A DNA stretch of 64,000 nt, from NCBI RefSeq assembly GCF_014898815.1, contig NW_026515540.1:1922001-1986000 (forward strand). Direction: 5' to 3'. Source of the DNA: Panonychus citri. Lineage: Eukaryota > Arthropoda > Arachnida > Trombidiformes > Tetranychidae. Below are positions 48,060-61,044 of the stretch, one piece after another (the first letter of the stretch is position 1; each line of letters starts with the position of its first letter). Below the pieces are notes generated by a model. The model searched no databases. It was not told the DNA's origin and saw nothing but the letters and a program-made list of their open reading frames with translations. Made by a program: the position numbers and the translations under genes.

Positions 48060-49020
48060 CTAGAATAAGGAGAAAGACAAAAATGGATTAGATTGCAGTT
48101 CAAAACGACTAACACCATAGGAGAAAAGACCAAATATTGATTGGAATGAAATGGTTAATTCTTCAGGCTGATTGAAAATATCGATGAATATGTGGCAAAT
48201 GAAGAAAAGAATGACATTGGAAATGAAATTAATCGTTTGGATAAGCAAAATTTCACCAATAATATCAACATTTCCAAGTGATAAAATTGAGAATCATCAA
48301 TTTCAAATTGTTGAGATATAAATAGAAAAATCAAATTTAATGGGCTGGAAAGAAAATTTCAGCTAAACAAAATAGATTGATTTTCCATTTGAAATTAACT
48401 TGATTCTGAATATAAGGCTTTAAATTACTCAATTAACGATCAATTTCATTCGTTATCACCCTGAAATCTTCAAATATCATCTTTATCATTGAAATTTGAA
48501 ACAAAAGTTATAACATTTCCATTGGTCTAAAATTGAATATAAGCTAAACCAAAACATTTTAACCAATCGTTTGGTGTTTACAGTTAAGCTCATTTATGAT
48601 AATAGCGATTGATTTTTTGATGATTATCAAACAGCCAATTATCACCAACCTCAACATTGATGACAATATTATGCATCCCATATTCAACCATTGATTTGCG
48701 TCTTCTTAATTGTTTCATTAACTCTGAGAATTCATCTTTTAATTCTTCCAGGCGAAATTCAATATCTTCCCGATTCATTGGACATTGATCAAGTAATTCA
48801 TTCATTTGATATCGTTCTAACTGAATAGCATTCAGCTTGGCTGTTAGTTCAGAAGTTAAATAAGGCCCTTGAACATAAGGAGTTTCCACAACATAAGTTG
48901 GCCGTTTTCGAGGTCTACCTTCGCCAGGAACTCGTCGTTTGGATAGAAGATGATTTAATAGATTGACCTGTTTCTTGAAACCTTTGGCCAGAGCTTTGGC
49001 ACATGGGAGTAATTCCGATA
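48060..49020 (-). pseudogene. Degraded reading frame, unrecognised
   Basis: Reading down the minus strand, an open frame (stop at 48590) gives KGFKKQVNLLNHLLSKRR, then EGRPRKRPTYVVETPY, then a helical charged stretch (EDIEFRLEELKDEFSELMKQLRRRK). A TAA lies in frame just upstream at about 49020 with no acceptor AG after it, so the frame cannot be entered by splicing at its left end. Below 48590 further coding-like pieces appear in changing frames (NTKRLVKMFWFSLYSILDQW; NLKPYIQNQVNFKWKINLFC; a hydrophobic segment ILFFICHIFIDIFNQPEEL), interrupted by stops. This looks like one or two decayed genes, the second possibly a membrane protein. No family was recognised. Confidence 0.4.
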
Positions 49021-50858
49021 ATTAACTACGCAAACAAATCACATCTAAAATCAATAACCAAATTGACAGGCCAAGGATAAAATATATCACAAGAAATGAT
49101 TTATAATCATCATCATCATTATTACTTTTTATTATTATTAGAATCATCATCTTATAATTTAATTATCTTTACTGTTTGGATACAAAGTTAATTCAATTAT
49201 AATGATTAGTTAGATGAACAAATATTACTCCAAGATGATAACTGAAACTAATTTGATTCTCAATTCAATCATGAGGGAGTGTTTAACATAACACAAAATA
49301 TTAACATGAAAACATAACAATTTTCATGTTAATATAACATTTTCCCAATAATCAGAATATTGTTGCTAGTTAATTGCCATGTACTTGAACTTGAGCAATA
49401 TAATTAAATTTGAATTTCAAATAACCTTTGGTGATAATCTTGGTTAACTTAAAATAACCAAGAATCAAATCAATCTTAATGATTAATACACTTAACCAAC
49501 AATATAGTTAATCAAAATGAATACGAAGTGTCCATAGAAACAATTAGACTCACAAGAAATGATTCAATTGTCCAATAGAAGTTAATTGTCACTAATTAAA
49601 TTCTCTAAAATCATAATTTTTAATCAATGAATTAATTAACCGAAATTCAATTTCAATGTTGATAATCAGCCAAAGGAAAAAACAATAAACTAAAATTGAT
49701 TAAATCTTCACAATTTACGTCACGTAGTCGGAATTAACATCATTTGATTTAATTAAATCCTCGGGAATTAAGGATAACAATTTACTTTCTACCAAATCAA
49801 CATCATCTTTTGAAAAGATTTGAAATCATGTTTAGTTAATCACAATAAACATTAAATCAATTAAGTGGCGTTAATTGTAAGTATAATCAACAAATCGAAT
49901 CGATTGTCAATCAATATAAAAGCCAAACAAAAGGTTCACCAATTATAATAAAACCAACGACAATTAATTAAATTGCCAATAAAATCACTACGATCAACAT
50001 AAAGGAAAACAATTAAATAATCAATAATTAAAAGTAACAATTGAAACAATCAGTTGATTGAGAAAGAAATAAAAACCTCCAACTAATCATGAATTTCATG
50101 AGAAGATATTTTTTCACAACAATCAAATAAAGTGGTTTAATCAACTCGATAATAAATCAATAATAATCAAAATTTGTTAATTTCCAACCAACATCATCAA
50201 TATGAATTGATTGTAAAGGTGAAAATTAAATGATCAACAGTGAAAGAAATGATTCCAATCATAAATAGTAATCAGAATCAACAATATCAGTTATCAATGA
50301 TAAAGGAAAAGGTTAAATTGTAACAATAAAATATTAGCATTTAGATACAATTTGATTGTTAAATATTAATAACAGCGATAGGAAAATGATAATAAGCTTA
50401 GTTGATATTTGTTGATTAACCAAACATTGGAAATTGAATGAAAATGTAAATTTTCAAAACAATTTCCATCACGATTTCGGTGATTTAGTAGATAATTAAT
50501 TTAATGATATTAACCGGTTGTTTATGTAGAGATAAAATTGATTCATGGATCATGGTGATATTCATGATGACATAACAATCAAATCTCAAGATGTTTCAAC
50601 AGTTACTCATGAAAAAGAATCAAAATTTTAAGAGAAATTCAATTAAGTTCATGGATGAACTTTTCTAGAGAATTTTTTCCTTCTTTCCTGCATGATACAT
50701 ATTCCATAGGTTTTCAGGGTTATTACTCAGTGTGAATCAATGGTTTCCATTGGGAGAGATGAAGCTTCAAGTTGCCTCCTAATAGAAGTAACAAAAAAAA
50801 CTCATGGAACTTTTTTCTCGAGACTCATGACATTAGTGTCTTTTTATATTATTACATG

Positions 50859-50862
<4 letters not shown>

Positions 50863-50932
<70 letters not shown>
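50863..50932. repeat. (CT)n microsatellite
   Basis: About 70 bp of uninterrupted CT, the longest dinucleotide tract in the window. Confidence 0.96.
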
Positions 50933-50935
<3 letters not shown>

Positions 50936-53900
50936 TGAATTCACCATGAAAGTGAATATGATGATGATGAGGAAGACAAAGTATTAGTAGAATGAAAAAA
51001 CGATGATTGAAAAGAAAGACTGAAAATTCAGTCCCTTCAGATTAGATTCATTCTTTTTATATTCAGGGAAATCTTTTTCCCCATGTAATTTTGTTACCAT
51101 TACCAACTACTGGGAATTGTAAGATTTGTAGATTTGAATTAACAGTTTGATTATAATTAATAACTACAAGAAAAGTAACACCAACAGGTTATCAAGAATT
51201 CACAATTTGTATCATAAATGATTAACTTTAACAAACAACATGATACAAGTAATCAAATGATTATCGTGATTACTGATCAAATTGAAATTCCTTCAGCCAA
51301 ACTTGCAAAATAGCAATGATAATATAATTCAATTAACTAATCGTAACAATCAACTTTAATTGGCAAAAGTTAAGGTAAATAACTAAAAGGTTGATGAGTT
51401 GTTAATATGAAAATAAAAAACAATTAAATTGCAAAGAAACAACATCAAAGTTAATCATCACAACGAACAACAATTTATTTTTGCTTCTATCCCACTGTAA
51501 ACATGTCAACAGCAATTAAAACTAATTACGAGATTCAAATCCCACTCATAATAGTAATTAATTAAATTTGATTAATCCAAACACTTTAATAATGTAGTTG
51601 AATTAAAATCTTTGGTAGATTGAGCAATCTGATTGAAACGCTTTTTTAATTAACTCAAATGTTAATTGATAAGATTGATAACCAGATTAAACAAATTGTC
51701 ACACTGATTGTAACCTTAATTGTTACCATTGATCAATAAATCACTAAGGTTTTCATTTGATTAGCAAATATTTCATCCAATTAACAGAAAGTGATCAATG
51801 TTTACAATTTAATCTAATTAGATAAATGAATTTAAACTGAATTAATTCAATGTTTGTTTCCATGAATGGAAATAAATTTTGGATAAATTAATCCAATTCC
51901 GAGCTTTTTTTCACATATAATAACACAAAGTTGTGAAAAATTTACTGAATTCAGAACTTTTTCCTGAAGAAATTTATTCCTTCATGATAATCAACTAGAT
52001 GATTAACATTATTATGAAAGAAAATCAATTAACTATAAATACAATTCACTTTATCCCTCTTGTTATCAGAGTTATTTCAAGTTCATGTATCTGAATATGT
52101 ATCATGATGATCATCATGAAAAGTGAACATAATGATGAAAATATTGTAATAAAATGATAAATGATATGAAATTACATGAGAGTTACCATGGAAATAGATA
52201 AAAGAAAATTCTGTTGGACGGAATTACGTCAAAGGAAAAAACTTCTTGGAAGGAATTTGATTCTTATTCTAAACTATAATTCCACTGGTCAATTGATGGT
52301 CAATCATCTTAGAAAACATTAAATTCAAATGACATAAGATACTTTAAGTATTAAAGCAAAGGTGACAGGTCATCATTTATAATTGAGCAAAACTTTTAAC
52401 AGGTAAACTTTATCATGTTGAAAAAAAAACAATATCAAAAACACAATAGGTCAATAGGTCAAGAGATTGAGGAGGAAAAAAAAAGTTCTTGACAACTTTT
52501 TCACTTCCTCTTCAGAGCTCAGGGTGAGACAAAGGCGATTCCACTTCACCCAAACTCCCACCACCCAGAAATCTACTTGAATGAAAGTTTTCAAGTGAAT
52601 CAAATTTGATCTAATGATCTAAAAAGAAACTGTTGGACATCAGTTTGGACATTACATGAATCATGGTTAATTTTAAATGTGATCACAATCAAATTTTCAT
52701 GAACTTGTCCAGTAAATTGAGAGAGAGAGACAATGTTAAGCCTAAGATTAAACGATTACAAAGGTGTGACATTTGAGCTCTGAACAGTGACAGGTCAATG
52801 AATCACTCGGAATTACCATGAACTTTTCCCTCTTCTTTGTCTCCTTAATAATAATCATCATCATCTTGACCCAAAATTAATCCAAGTAAAAATAAATTAG
52901 TCCAAAAGGATATTAACTTGATCACTCCCTGAACAAGAGTGGACACAATGATGGAAACAAACTGAATGAATGTCCATCTTCATGATGATGACCATCATCA
53001 TTATCCTGGAATCCAGGGTGACACATTTTTATTTTCTTACTATTCCATTGTTACTTGTTTGGAATATATTAGAAACCCATTGAATGTGCTATATCCGATT
53101 AGCAAACAATCAATGATTGATTAGGTTGATAATGATGATTAACACTTGAGATCAACAATCAAACTGAAACTAGACAATTAATCTTGTCAAACAATACAAG
53201 TTGTAATCAATTAGCTGAATGAAAAAATAACAACACAAAATTGTAATCATCAACTAACAGTAAATAATAATAATAAAAAAATGACCAATCATAATAATGA
53301 TGAAGTGAAAGGTATTGGAAACATGGGAACAGAAAACAATTGAAATTTGTCATGAAAAGTTCAGTCCAATTGATTTATCGTTGAACCAACAAGCTGATAC
53401 AATCAATGGTGAAAATAATGATAATTGAATGAAAGATTTACATTTTAAACTGAAACAGAATTTATTTTTATGTAAATAATAATTCTGACAATAATGAATG
53501 TTAATATTTATTTCTCATTTCCTGATATAATTGAATTGTCAGATTGAATAAACATCATGAGTTTATGCAAATGATAAACAAGTTTGAGTGTTGAATTATC
53601 ATGAGGAAGAGAGAGAGAGAGAGAGAGGAGCTGAATGATGGAGATAAAAGTTCATGGGCCGAAAATAATGTAACATCAATGGTGAAATTGAAATAATCAT
53701 TCTCAGAATCTGTGGAAAAAAAAATCTGCTGGGATTCAGTTTCTGTTTCAATAGTTACCATGTACTGGAAATAAAATCACATGTTAATTTTATTCTGTGT
53801 GTGTGTGTATGTGAGTGATATTATCATGATCGTTCAGGATTTTCATCATGGAAACAATACTAATTCAGCAAATTCTGTCAAACAATTGAACTTGTCCAAA

Positions 53901-54700
53901 TATTTCAAAAAAAAGATTCAGCTTAATTCTTTGGTATTCTTACCATGGTAATTGTTGATCCTTGTTCAGGGAAAATTAATTCTTATTCTGAAAGTGTCAT
54001 GAAATTCAGAGGATGAAACCTACAGACACATAAATTATATTGAATAATAAATTTATCCCATTACATTGAAACATTAATTCTGGACAATCAATGGTCAATT
54101 TCAAGTACAAGTTATTTTCATCTTCCTCTAATTAGACTCGATATCATGATTAAGGTGAAAACTTTAATTATCTAAATACAATTCTGATTATCTGATATAA
54201 ATACGATTCAACTGAATCAAGAAAAACAAATAGCAATTAATCAGTAATGATTAATTAAAACAAAACAAATTATGAATGTTAATCAAAAATTAATGAGCGA
54301 TAAACAGCCTGAGGCATCGGTGATCATCATAATTATATAAAACTGTGTTTAATTAGATTAATAATTTTCAGTAAACATATTAAATTGTAATTTTATCGGC
54401 GAGATTAAAAATGAACAATCTAATCAACAGTTAAACTGAATAAGTGACTAGAGGAAAAAGTTTAATCTGTTACCAGGGTTAAATCAATTGCATTTGACAT
54501 TAACAATGTATCGATATAATTAGTTAATTGTTGAGAGATCTAAGAAAAACCATCAAGGGTAATATAAAATGAACATCGATGATAATTATCATCATTTTCA
54601 TCATAACGATTCACTTTAACTCCCAGAAGATTATGTTACTAGAAATGATGATGGATGAAGCAAAATGACAGATAAATCCGCTTACTTTACCCACCATCAA

Positions 54701-54715
54701 CCTCACCATCATCAC

Positions 54716-54746
<31 letters not shown>

Positions 54747-54758
54747 GTCATCATCATG
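54701..54758. repeat. (ATC)n microsatellite
   Basis: Trinucleotide run of ATC/CATCAT with a few interruptions (ACC, GTC). Confidence 0.92.
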
Positions 54759-56903
54759 CATCAAGATAAAGTAAAAATTTTCAACAACAATGATGAGGAT
54801 GAAAAAAAAATCAACAATACAAAAGACATTAAACTTTCAATGAATTTTTCCCACTCAAAGTTTTCAATCTTAGTCTGTTATTAATAGATTAGGTTTTTAA
54901 ATCACAATTGATTAAAATTTAATCATTAATTTGTAATTAATGATTGGGAACAATCAATTACTTTGACTACTTACAGACTCTCTCTCTCTCCTCTCGTTAT
55001 AAGTTATTAATTTGATTCACCATTTTCACCATAATCTTAATAATATTTCAATGACAAAGTCAAAATTGAATCACTTTTGATTATCATGATTATGACTCGA
55101 GAACTAAAAATCAATAATGATTATCATTTATTGACGTGATTCTGATTACATTTCAACAATTCAGTTACCATCATCATCATCATCATCATGTAAATCTTAT
55201 CATCATTATCATCTCAAAAATAATGATGATAATATAATTATTTTCGTCAATCCTTAATTCTTAAAGGTAACATCTTATTAACTTTTACTATTATTATTAT
55301 TGTTATCAGAACTTTTCTATTCCTGTTCAACCTCCCTGTTAGTTATTCAATTTATCTCATTCACAATTTATTCTGATTCTCATTTCAAGTAACTTTACCT
55401 TTATATATCCTATCTAATAATATCATTTCAATTCTCAGCATCCTATTCTTGTATTTCTATTATATTTCTCATTCTCAATTCATGAAACCATTTGGCCGAA
55501 CCCCTTTTACCTGAATAATGGTTACCTGGTTAATCAAGTAAACAATCAAATCACTTTTACTTGTGTTTACATTTAACATGATTAAGCTTCTTCCATTCAG
55601 CTTCATGATATTCAGTTTCATCCTCATCATCAATCTGATACTCATTAGTTAATTGCTGTAGTAATGCAAATGAGTTTTAATCTTTTGTTCAGCTGATTGG
55701 TTTGAATCTTTTTCGTTTTTTTTTGCCTGTTGTTGTTGCTACCATAGGGAAAGAGCTCCGGTTGAAACTAATAATTACAATTATAATACACTAATTACCA
55801 TTCTGATTATCATCATCATCATCATCATCATCATCATCGCTAATTATGAGAGGTTCAACTTAACGGATGAATTAATTGAATCAAGGTATGAACATTAATC
55901 TAAAATTGATTGGATATCAGGTGGAATTTTTTTTACACATAATTTCATGTTAGCCAATCAACTAAGTATAACTAAGATTAACATGTAATATTCATGATGA
56001 TAAGAATCGTTTGACAGTTTTATCATGATGAGAATCATGATAAATGTTTATCTTATTCAGTTCCCTCCCAATGGCACGCAAAGGGTATTTAGAATATGAT
56101 AGTTTTCAATGAGCATAAAAAGTTCTGAAAAAAAACTCATGCAAATTTCCCTGAATAATGTGAATTCACATGAATACGAGGGAGAAAATAAAAACTCTTG
56201 AAACTCTGAGAGATTTTTTCTTCCCTCTTCTCATGGAAATTGGGGGAAAAAAATTACTCATAATTGTAACTATGTAACAAAATATGATAACTACCCACTT
56301 CCTACATCAAGATATTCGATGCAATATAAACAAGTGGAAAAGTTTGACGAAAATTTTTTCATGTGGAAAAAAATTTTAGATAAAACGGAAAAGGGGGAAA
56401 AACGAGTGAAACATTTACACTCCCTTTTCCTGTGTGTGTATATTTATATCCAAAGGGTGATGAGTAGGTGGGTAGAAATCAGGAAACTGATGGATAGAAA
56501 ACTCTGAATTATATAAATATTGAAAATGAATAGATGAATATGATTATTGAGATAATAAAAAAAGAAAACAATAATTAATTAAATCCAACAACAATCAGCT
56601 GAAAAGATGAAGAAAACAAAAATTTATCAAGAGGAAACAATTCCAAATGGGAGAGAATTGAATAGAAATTATAATTAACCATGACGATGATTAACGATTT
56701 TAATATAAAACAATCAACTAAACCAGAATAATGATAACGGTAAATAAATCATTTCCAATGAACATAATAAGGGAAGGGGAAAAGTTCAGGTAACGGTGGT
56801 TCTGTTGATTGTTCAATGGTTTAATTAAGTGAATATAATCAAGGTAAAGTTATGGAAAGTTAATTATCATCATTAGTTATCATCATTATCATCATTGATT
56901 TAC

Positions 56904-58190
56904 CTTCAATGCTTGTTGGCAGTGGTAGTGTTAGGATAACATATTTAACTTTGACAACATCATTTTCGGGATCATTGATGCCTCTTAAATCAACCGGAAG
57001 GGAGACACCAATATCCGGTGGATTAGTGATATTCTTGGAGACCAGATTCTGGCGAACTGAACCTAAAGTAAGTATGGAAAAGATTAACAGATTAGTCTTG
57101 ATTGTAATCGATTAACAAATTGTAGATTAATGTTAATGGAGGAAAGATAATCAATCTTCAATGAGAAGGAACAAAAAAAAAAGTTATCAATTAACACTGA
57201 CGATGATTAAAGTTGATTGTTTAGATTGACGTTTTTCAAGATTACAATTAAATTATAATGAAACATATTATCGTAGCTTGATGATTATCAAAGCTGTTAG
57301 AACAATTTAAAAGTTAATTGTTCTCAATTGTAAGTGAAACAATTAACTGATTGCGCTTGGATTTAGCATTAAAACTTTGACACTTTTTGTTTCCCTTCAA
57401 TCATTTACATGGACAATTAACTGTCAATTATAATTGAAAATAAGAGTGATAATAATTATTCAACTGTTTAATGTAATTTGCTTAATCACAGAGTTAATTG
57501 TTTATAATAAATCAATTGTTATTTGTAACATTCTGATTTAAATTTAGACTGATTAACTATTATAAGAGTAACTGATTTGTTTATTATCATAGTCTGAATT
57601 GTTGAATATATAAATTACAATTGTTTTGAAACAATTACAACCATTAATGAAACAATTTCATCATGAAAACATGATTCTCATTGAGTATCATGGAACCAGA
57701 ATTAAATGAAAACAGTTCCATGTTAAATGATCTTTGAACATGAAATCATCAACTGAAAAGATATAAAAATAATAAACAAACAATTTCCGTGCAAAAAATT
57801 CATCAAATTGATTACAATTTCTGCTAATATCATGATTTCTATCATGAAACAAGTTATTATCATCTAATAATAATTTTATTTCTTCGCCAGATTAATAGCA
57901 TTCAGGTACTGAAGACTTTAGATTGATGGAGAGTAACATGGAGAGAGAAGGAAAAACTTGAAAAAGTTCATTGAATTCAATGATTTGAAAAGGGGTAAGA
58001 GAAACGACTAAATATTATATCGTCAAGGGAAAGTAATCCAATTGGAGGGATCAAGATTTAGATCTTAATCTGCCGCCAATGACAAAGAAAAACTTATTCA
58101 ATTGTTTCATCATAATAATCTTCCTCATCCTTAACATTTATCTTGCTTGTTACTTTCTTGTGACACAATTAGAGGACAAACCTACAGAAT

Positions 58191-58248
<58 letters not shown>

Positions 58249-59314
58249 CATGATAATAATATTAAATATAATCTGTTACCAGAAATAACACTGAATGAAA
58301 ATCTAAGAGGAACCAGAGATAATATTAAGGTTATCATGTAATATCATCATCGTCATGTTGCTTAAGCAATAACATAAAAGTAAATGTTGATTGAAGGTGG
58401 GATTTTATAAGTTACCTGTAACTGCAGCAAGGATAACATCATTGAGACAACTTCGAGTAACTTGTTTAACCCTGACCACTTTATCCAGTTCAACGGTTGT
58501 CCAGTAGATTGATTTACTTGGTGAATTATGTGGCTCGTGTTTTGTTGTTGTTGTTGTTGGGTGTTGTGATTGGAAGTATGTTGATTAGATTGTTCCGTCC
58601 AAGAACCATTGTTATTATTGTTATAATTTAATGGTGGAGATGAGGTTGTGATTGCATTAGTATTTCTTGTAGCATTGTTGATAATATTTTCACCATTGCT
58701 ATTGTTTGATATTATTGCTTCATCGAGATACTTTGAATTTGAACATGAATTTTTAGATGATGACGATGATAATACTAGTTTATCTTTCTTGGAATCGTTA
58801 TGGACCATGGCGGTAGATCGAGGTGATTTTTTCACCACCGCTACCTTACTGAGGTAATTATTTTTTCTCCTAGTAAATGCCCAGATAACCCATAAGCTGA
58901 ACGTTAATGGGCCAACAATTGCAGCTCGAATTAGATTGATTGTAAAATTAATGCCACCAAAACGAGGCTTAAAGTGACTTGTCGATGCGGTGGTTCCTTG
59001 GGTGGTTCTGATAAAGGTTGTTGTCTTTGGTGGCGGTTGATCAGCTAAATATTGAACTAACAGTTTAGCTAATCCACATCCATCGATAACTGATTGGTGA
59101 ATTCGCAGGATTAGGATAACTTGATTAAGATAAGTGGCCGAACATCGTCTTATCTGCCAAAGCGGTAGATTCGGTGATAAATTGGTTCTCATCAGAGTGA
59201 GAAGGTGCATTTTCAATTCTTCTTTTGAACTGATCAATCGATCGTTAATTATTTGCTTCTCAATTGAAAACTCTTCGTATGATAAACGTGACCAAATAGG
59301 AGTTCGAGTTAAGC
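56904..59314 (-). CDS. Wax ester synthase/diacylglycerol acyltransferase (WSD)-like protein, partial
   Basis: WSD enzymes join fatty acyl-CoA to long alcohols or diacylglycerol. Two coding blocks: 58416-59314 and 56904-57062, the latter joined in phase (G|GT). Block 1 has TPIWSRLSYEEFSIEKQII, then LPLWQIRR, then LRIHQSVIDGCGL at the site of the HHxxxDG motif, then a membrane helix (GPLTFSLWVIWAF), and near its end VKQVTRSCLNDVILAAVTG, the family's NDV motif. Block 2 gives NITNPPDIGVSLPVDLRG. The motif reads HQxxxDG: the second, catalytic His of the canonical form is Gln. Between the membrane helix and the NDV motif the frame changes, explained either by an intron (donor AAG|GTAGCG at 58845/58844, acceptor GAG|CC at 58534/58533) or by a lesion. 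Both ends of the gene are missing: 5' exons lie above 59314 and 3' exons below 56904. Confidence 0.75.
58197..58246. repeat. (GA)n microsatellite
   Basis: About 50 bp of uninterrupted GA in the acyltransferase intron. Confidence 0.95.
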
Positions 59315-60687
59315 CTTTAGGTAAAACACGAAAAGAAACAAAAAAAACAACAATTAGGTTACAATTTATGAGAACTTAAGATACTTGAAAGTTAATTATG
59401 GAAAGAAATCAATTAATTGCAACTTGATCGAGTTACTTTTCGCTGAATTAACACAATCAAAATTACTTTGCTAACAATTAAAATCTATTAATCTAATAAA
59501 CTTTTCTCATTATTCGGGAAATTATTAGTTTCATACTTGTTTTTTTTTTGGATAAGAGGAAATATATTGATCATTTTTATTAATCCACCTGATTAACAGT
59601 TAATCCGATTATCAAGTAATCACATTGACATAAGTTATCAAAATAAAAGCTTCATACTAATGGTTAATTAGTTTTCCTGGCAATAAAAAATGATACCAAA
59701 ATTATTGAGCCTAATGAACCATTTAAATGAATCGAAATAAGTAAAAAGTAAATTAGTATAATTTGACAACAATCAATTTAATTGTTATTTGATTAGAGGG
59801 AGTAATGTGTAATTTCAATTGATATCATGGTGATCAGGGGGATGATGAGGATGATAACAAGTTGATTCCATTGAACCAGAATTTTGAAAAGTTTATCTCA
59901 ACTCAACACAACCAAAGTTTACCTTGATTATCATCCTAATCATCAAACATGTAACAATACAATTTAATCAACTTAATCTATCATGGGTATTGAGGTAATA
60001 ATATTAATTGTTTCATTAACAAGGATGGACGAAAAGTTTTTCGTAATTAGGTTTAGGTAAACATGACACAGAAATACAGGTAAAAGTAAACAATTAAACT
60101 TTGTATTGTAATCATTTCAAGTGCAGTTATATAATCATTAACATCAACGATATCATGATTGTTTGTAATTTGTACTCACAATTAATAAGCTAATCAATAT
60201 ATTGATGTATTTAAGGATAAACACACACACACACAATTCAAATCACAATCAATCAATATGATTGGATAAACAAATATTAAACTTTTATATTTGTTCCACA
60301 ATTGAAAATCTAAACAAAAGAAAATTTGAAAATAATAATTATCAAACTTGTTTACACAAATTAGTCAAATTAACTAATAAATGTTAAAAGCAATTTAATC
60401 AACCTCCTTTAACTAAATGATTACATTTCCTATGAGAAAAAAAAATTGGAGAATCAGAAAATCAATAAAACTAATAATAAAAACCAAGGTAAAAATTGAA
60501 TGAAACACAAAAATTTACCAACCATTAATTTGATATCTTAATCATGATTAAGAAAATAAATGAAAAAAAAAAGTTCTAACAATATATTAATACGAAAAGT
60601 TGACTCTAAGTAACCAAAGTAATATAAGAAATGGTGAAGATAATATATAACATTATATTATTATTTATTATTATTATTATTATCATC

Positions 60688-60709
60688 ATCATGATATATA
60701 TATCATGAT
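60688..60709. repeat. 22-bp perfect palindrome
   Basis: ATCATGATATATATATCATGAT is its own reverse complement. It lies beside a TTA/ATC microsatellite, so it may be a by-product of simple-sequence growth. Confidence 0.8.
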
Positions 60710-60993
60710 AATTGAGTAACTAATAAAAAATAGTAGCTCTGATAATAATCATGATAATGATGAAAATGATAATGATTGAGTAGTAAATGTGTTAGGGTAA
60801 CATTAACATGTAGATACGTTTTTAGTTAAATGATTGTTATTAACATGAACATTATTCAGTTGGAGAGATAATCTTTTCCATGAGATTATGAGGTAAATGC
60901 TGAGATAGTTGATCTGAGAAAATGATGATGAGATGTCATCTTTATCATCTTTATTTTCTTGTCATCATCATTATCAGGAGGGTAACATATTTT

Positions 60994-60996
<3 letters not shown>

Positions 60997-61040
<44 letters not shown>
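60997..61040. repeat. (AG)n microsatellite
   Basis: About 44 bp of uninterrupted AG. Confidence 0.95.

Positions 61041-61044
<4 letters not shown>

Larger units (their letters stand above)
47534..48080. repeat. Tandem duplication carrying an exon (unit about 273 bp)
   Basis: Unit 1 is 47534-47806 and unit 2 about 47807-48080. Each includes a pyrimidine-rich acceptor, an exon and its stop codon. The two are nearly identical apart from small indels in the acidic-coding part. Confidence 0.92.
49021..56903. other. Long AT-rich region, no gene seen
   Basis: Almost 8 kb of AT-rich sequence with (CT)n at 50863-50932, (ATC)n at 54701-54758 and 55810-55838, and many TTAATTG/CAATTAA words. A slightly GC-richer patch at 52.50-52.60 kb is open on the minus strand but has no splice signals. 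The missing 3' exons of the acyltransferase gene should lie here but were not found. Confidence 0.5.
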
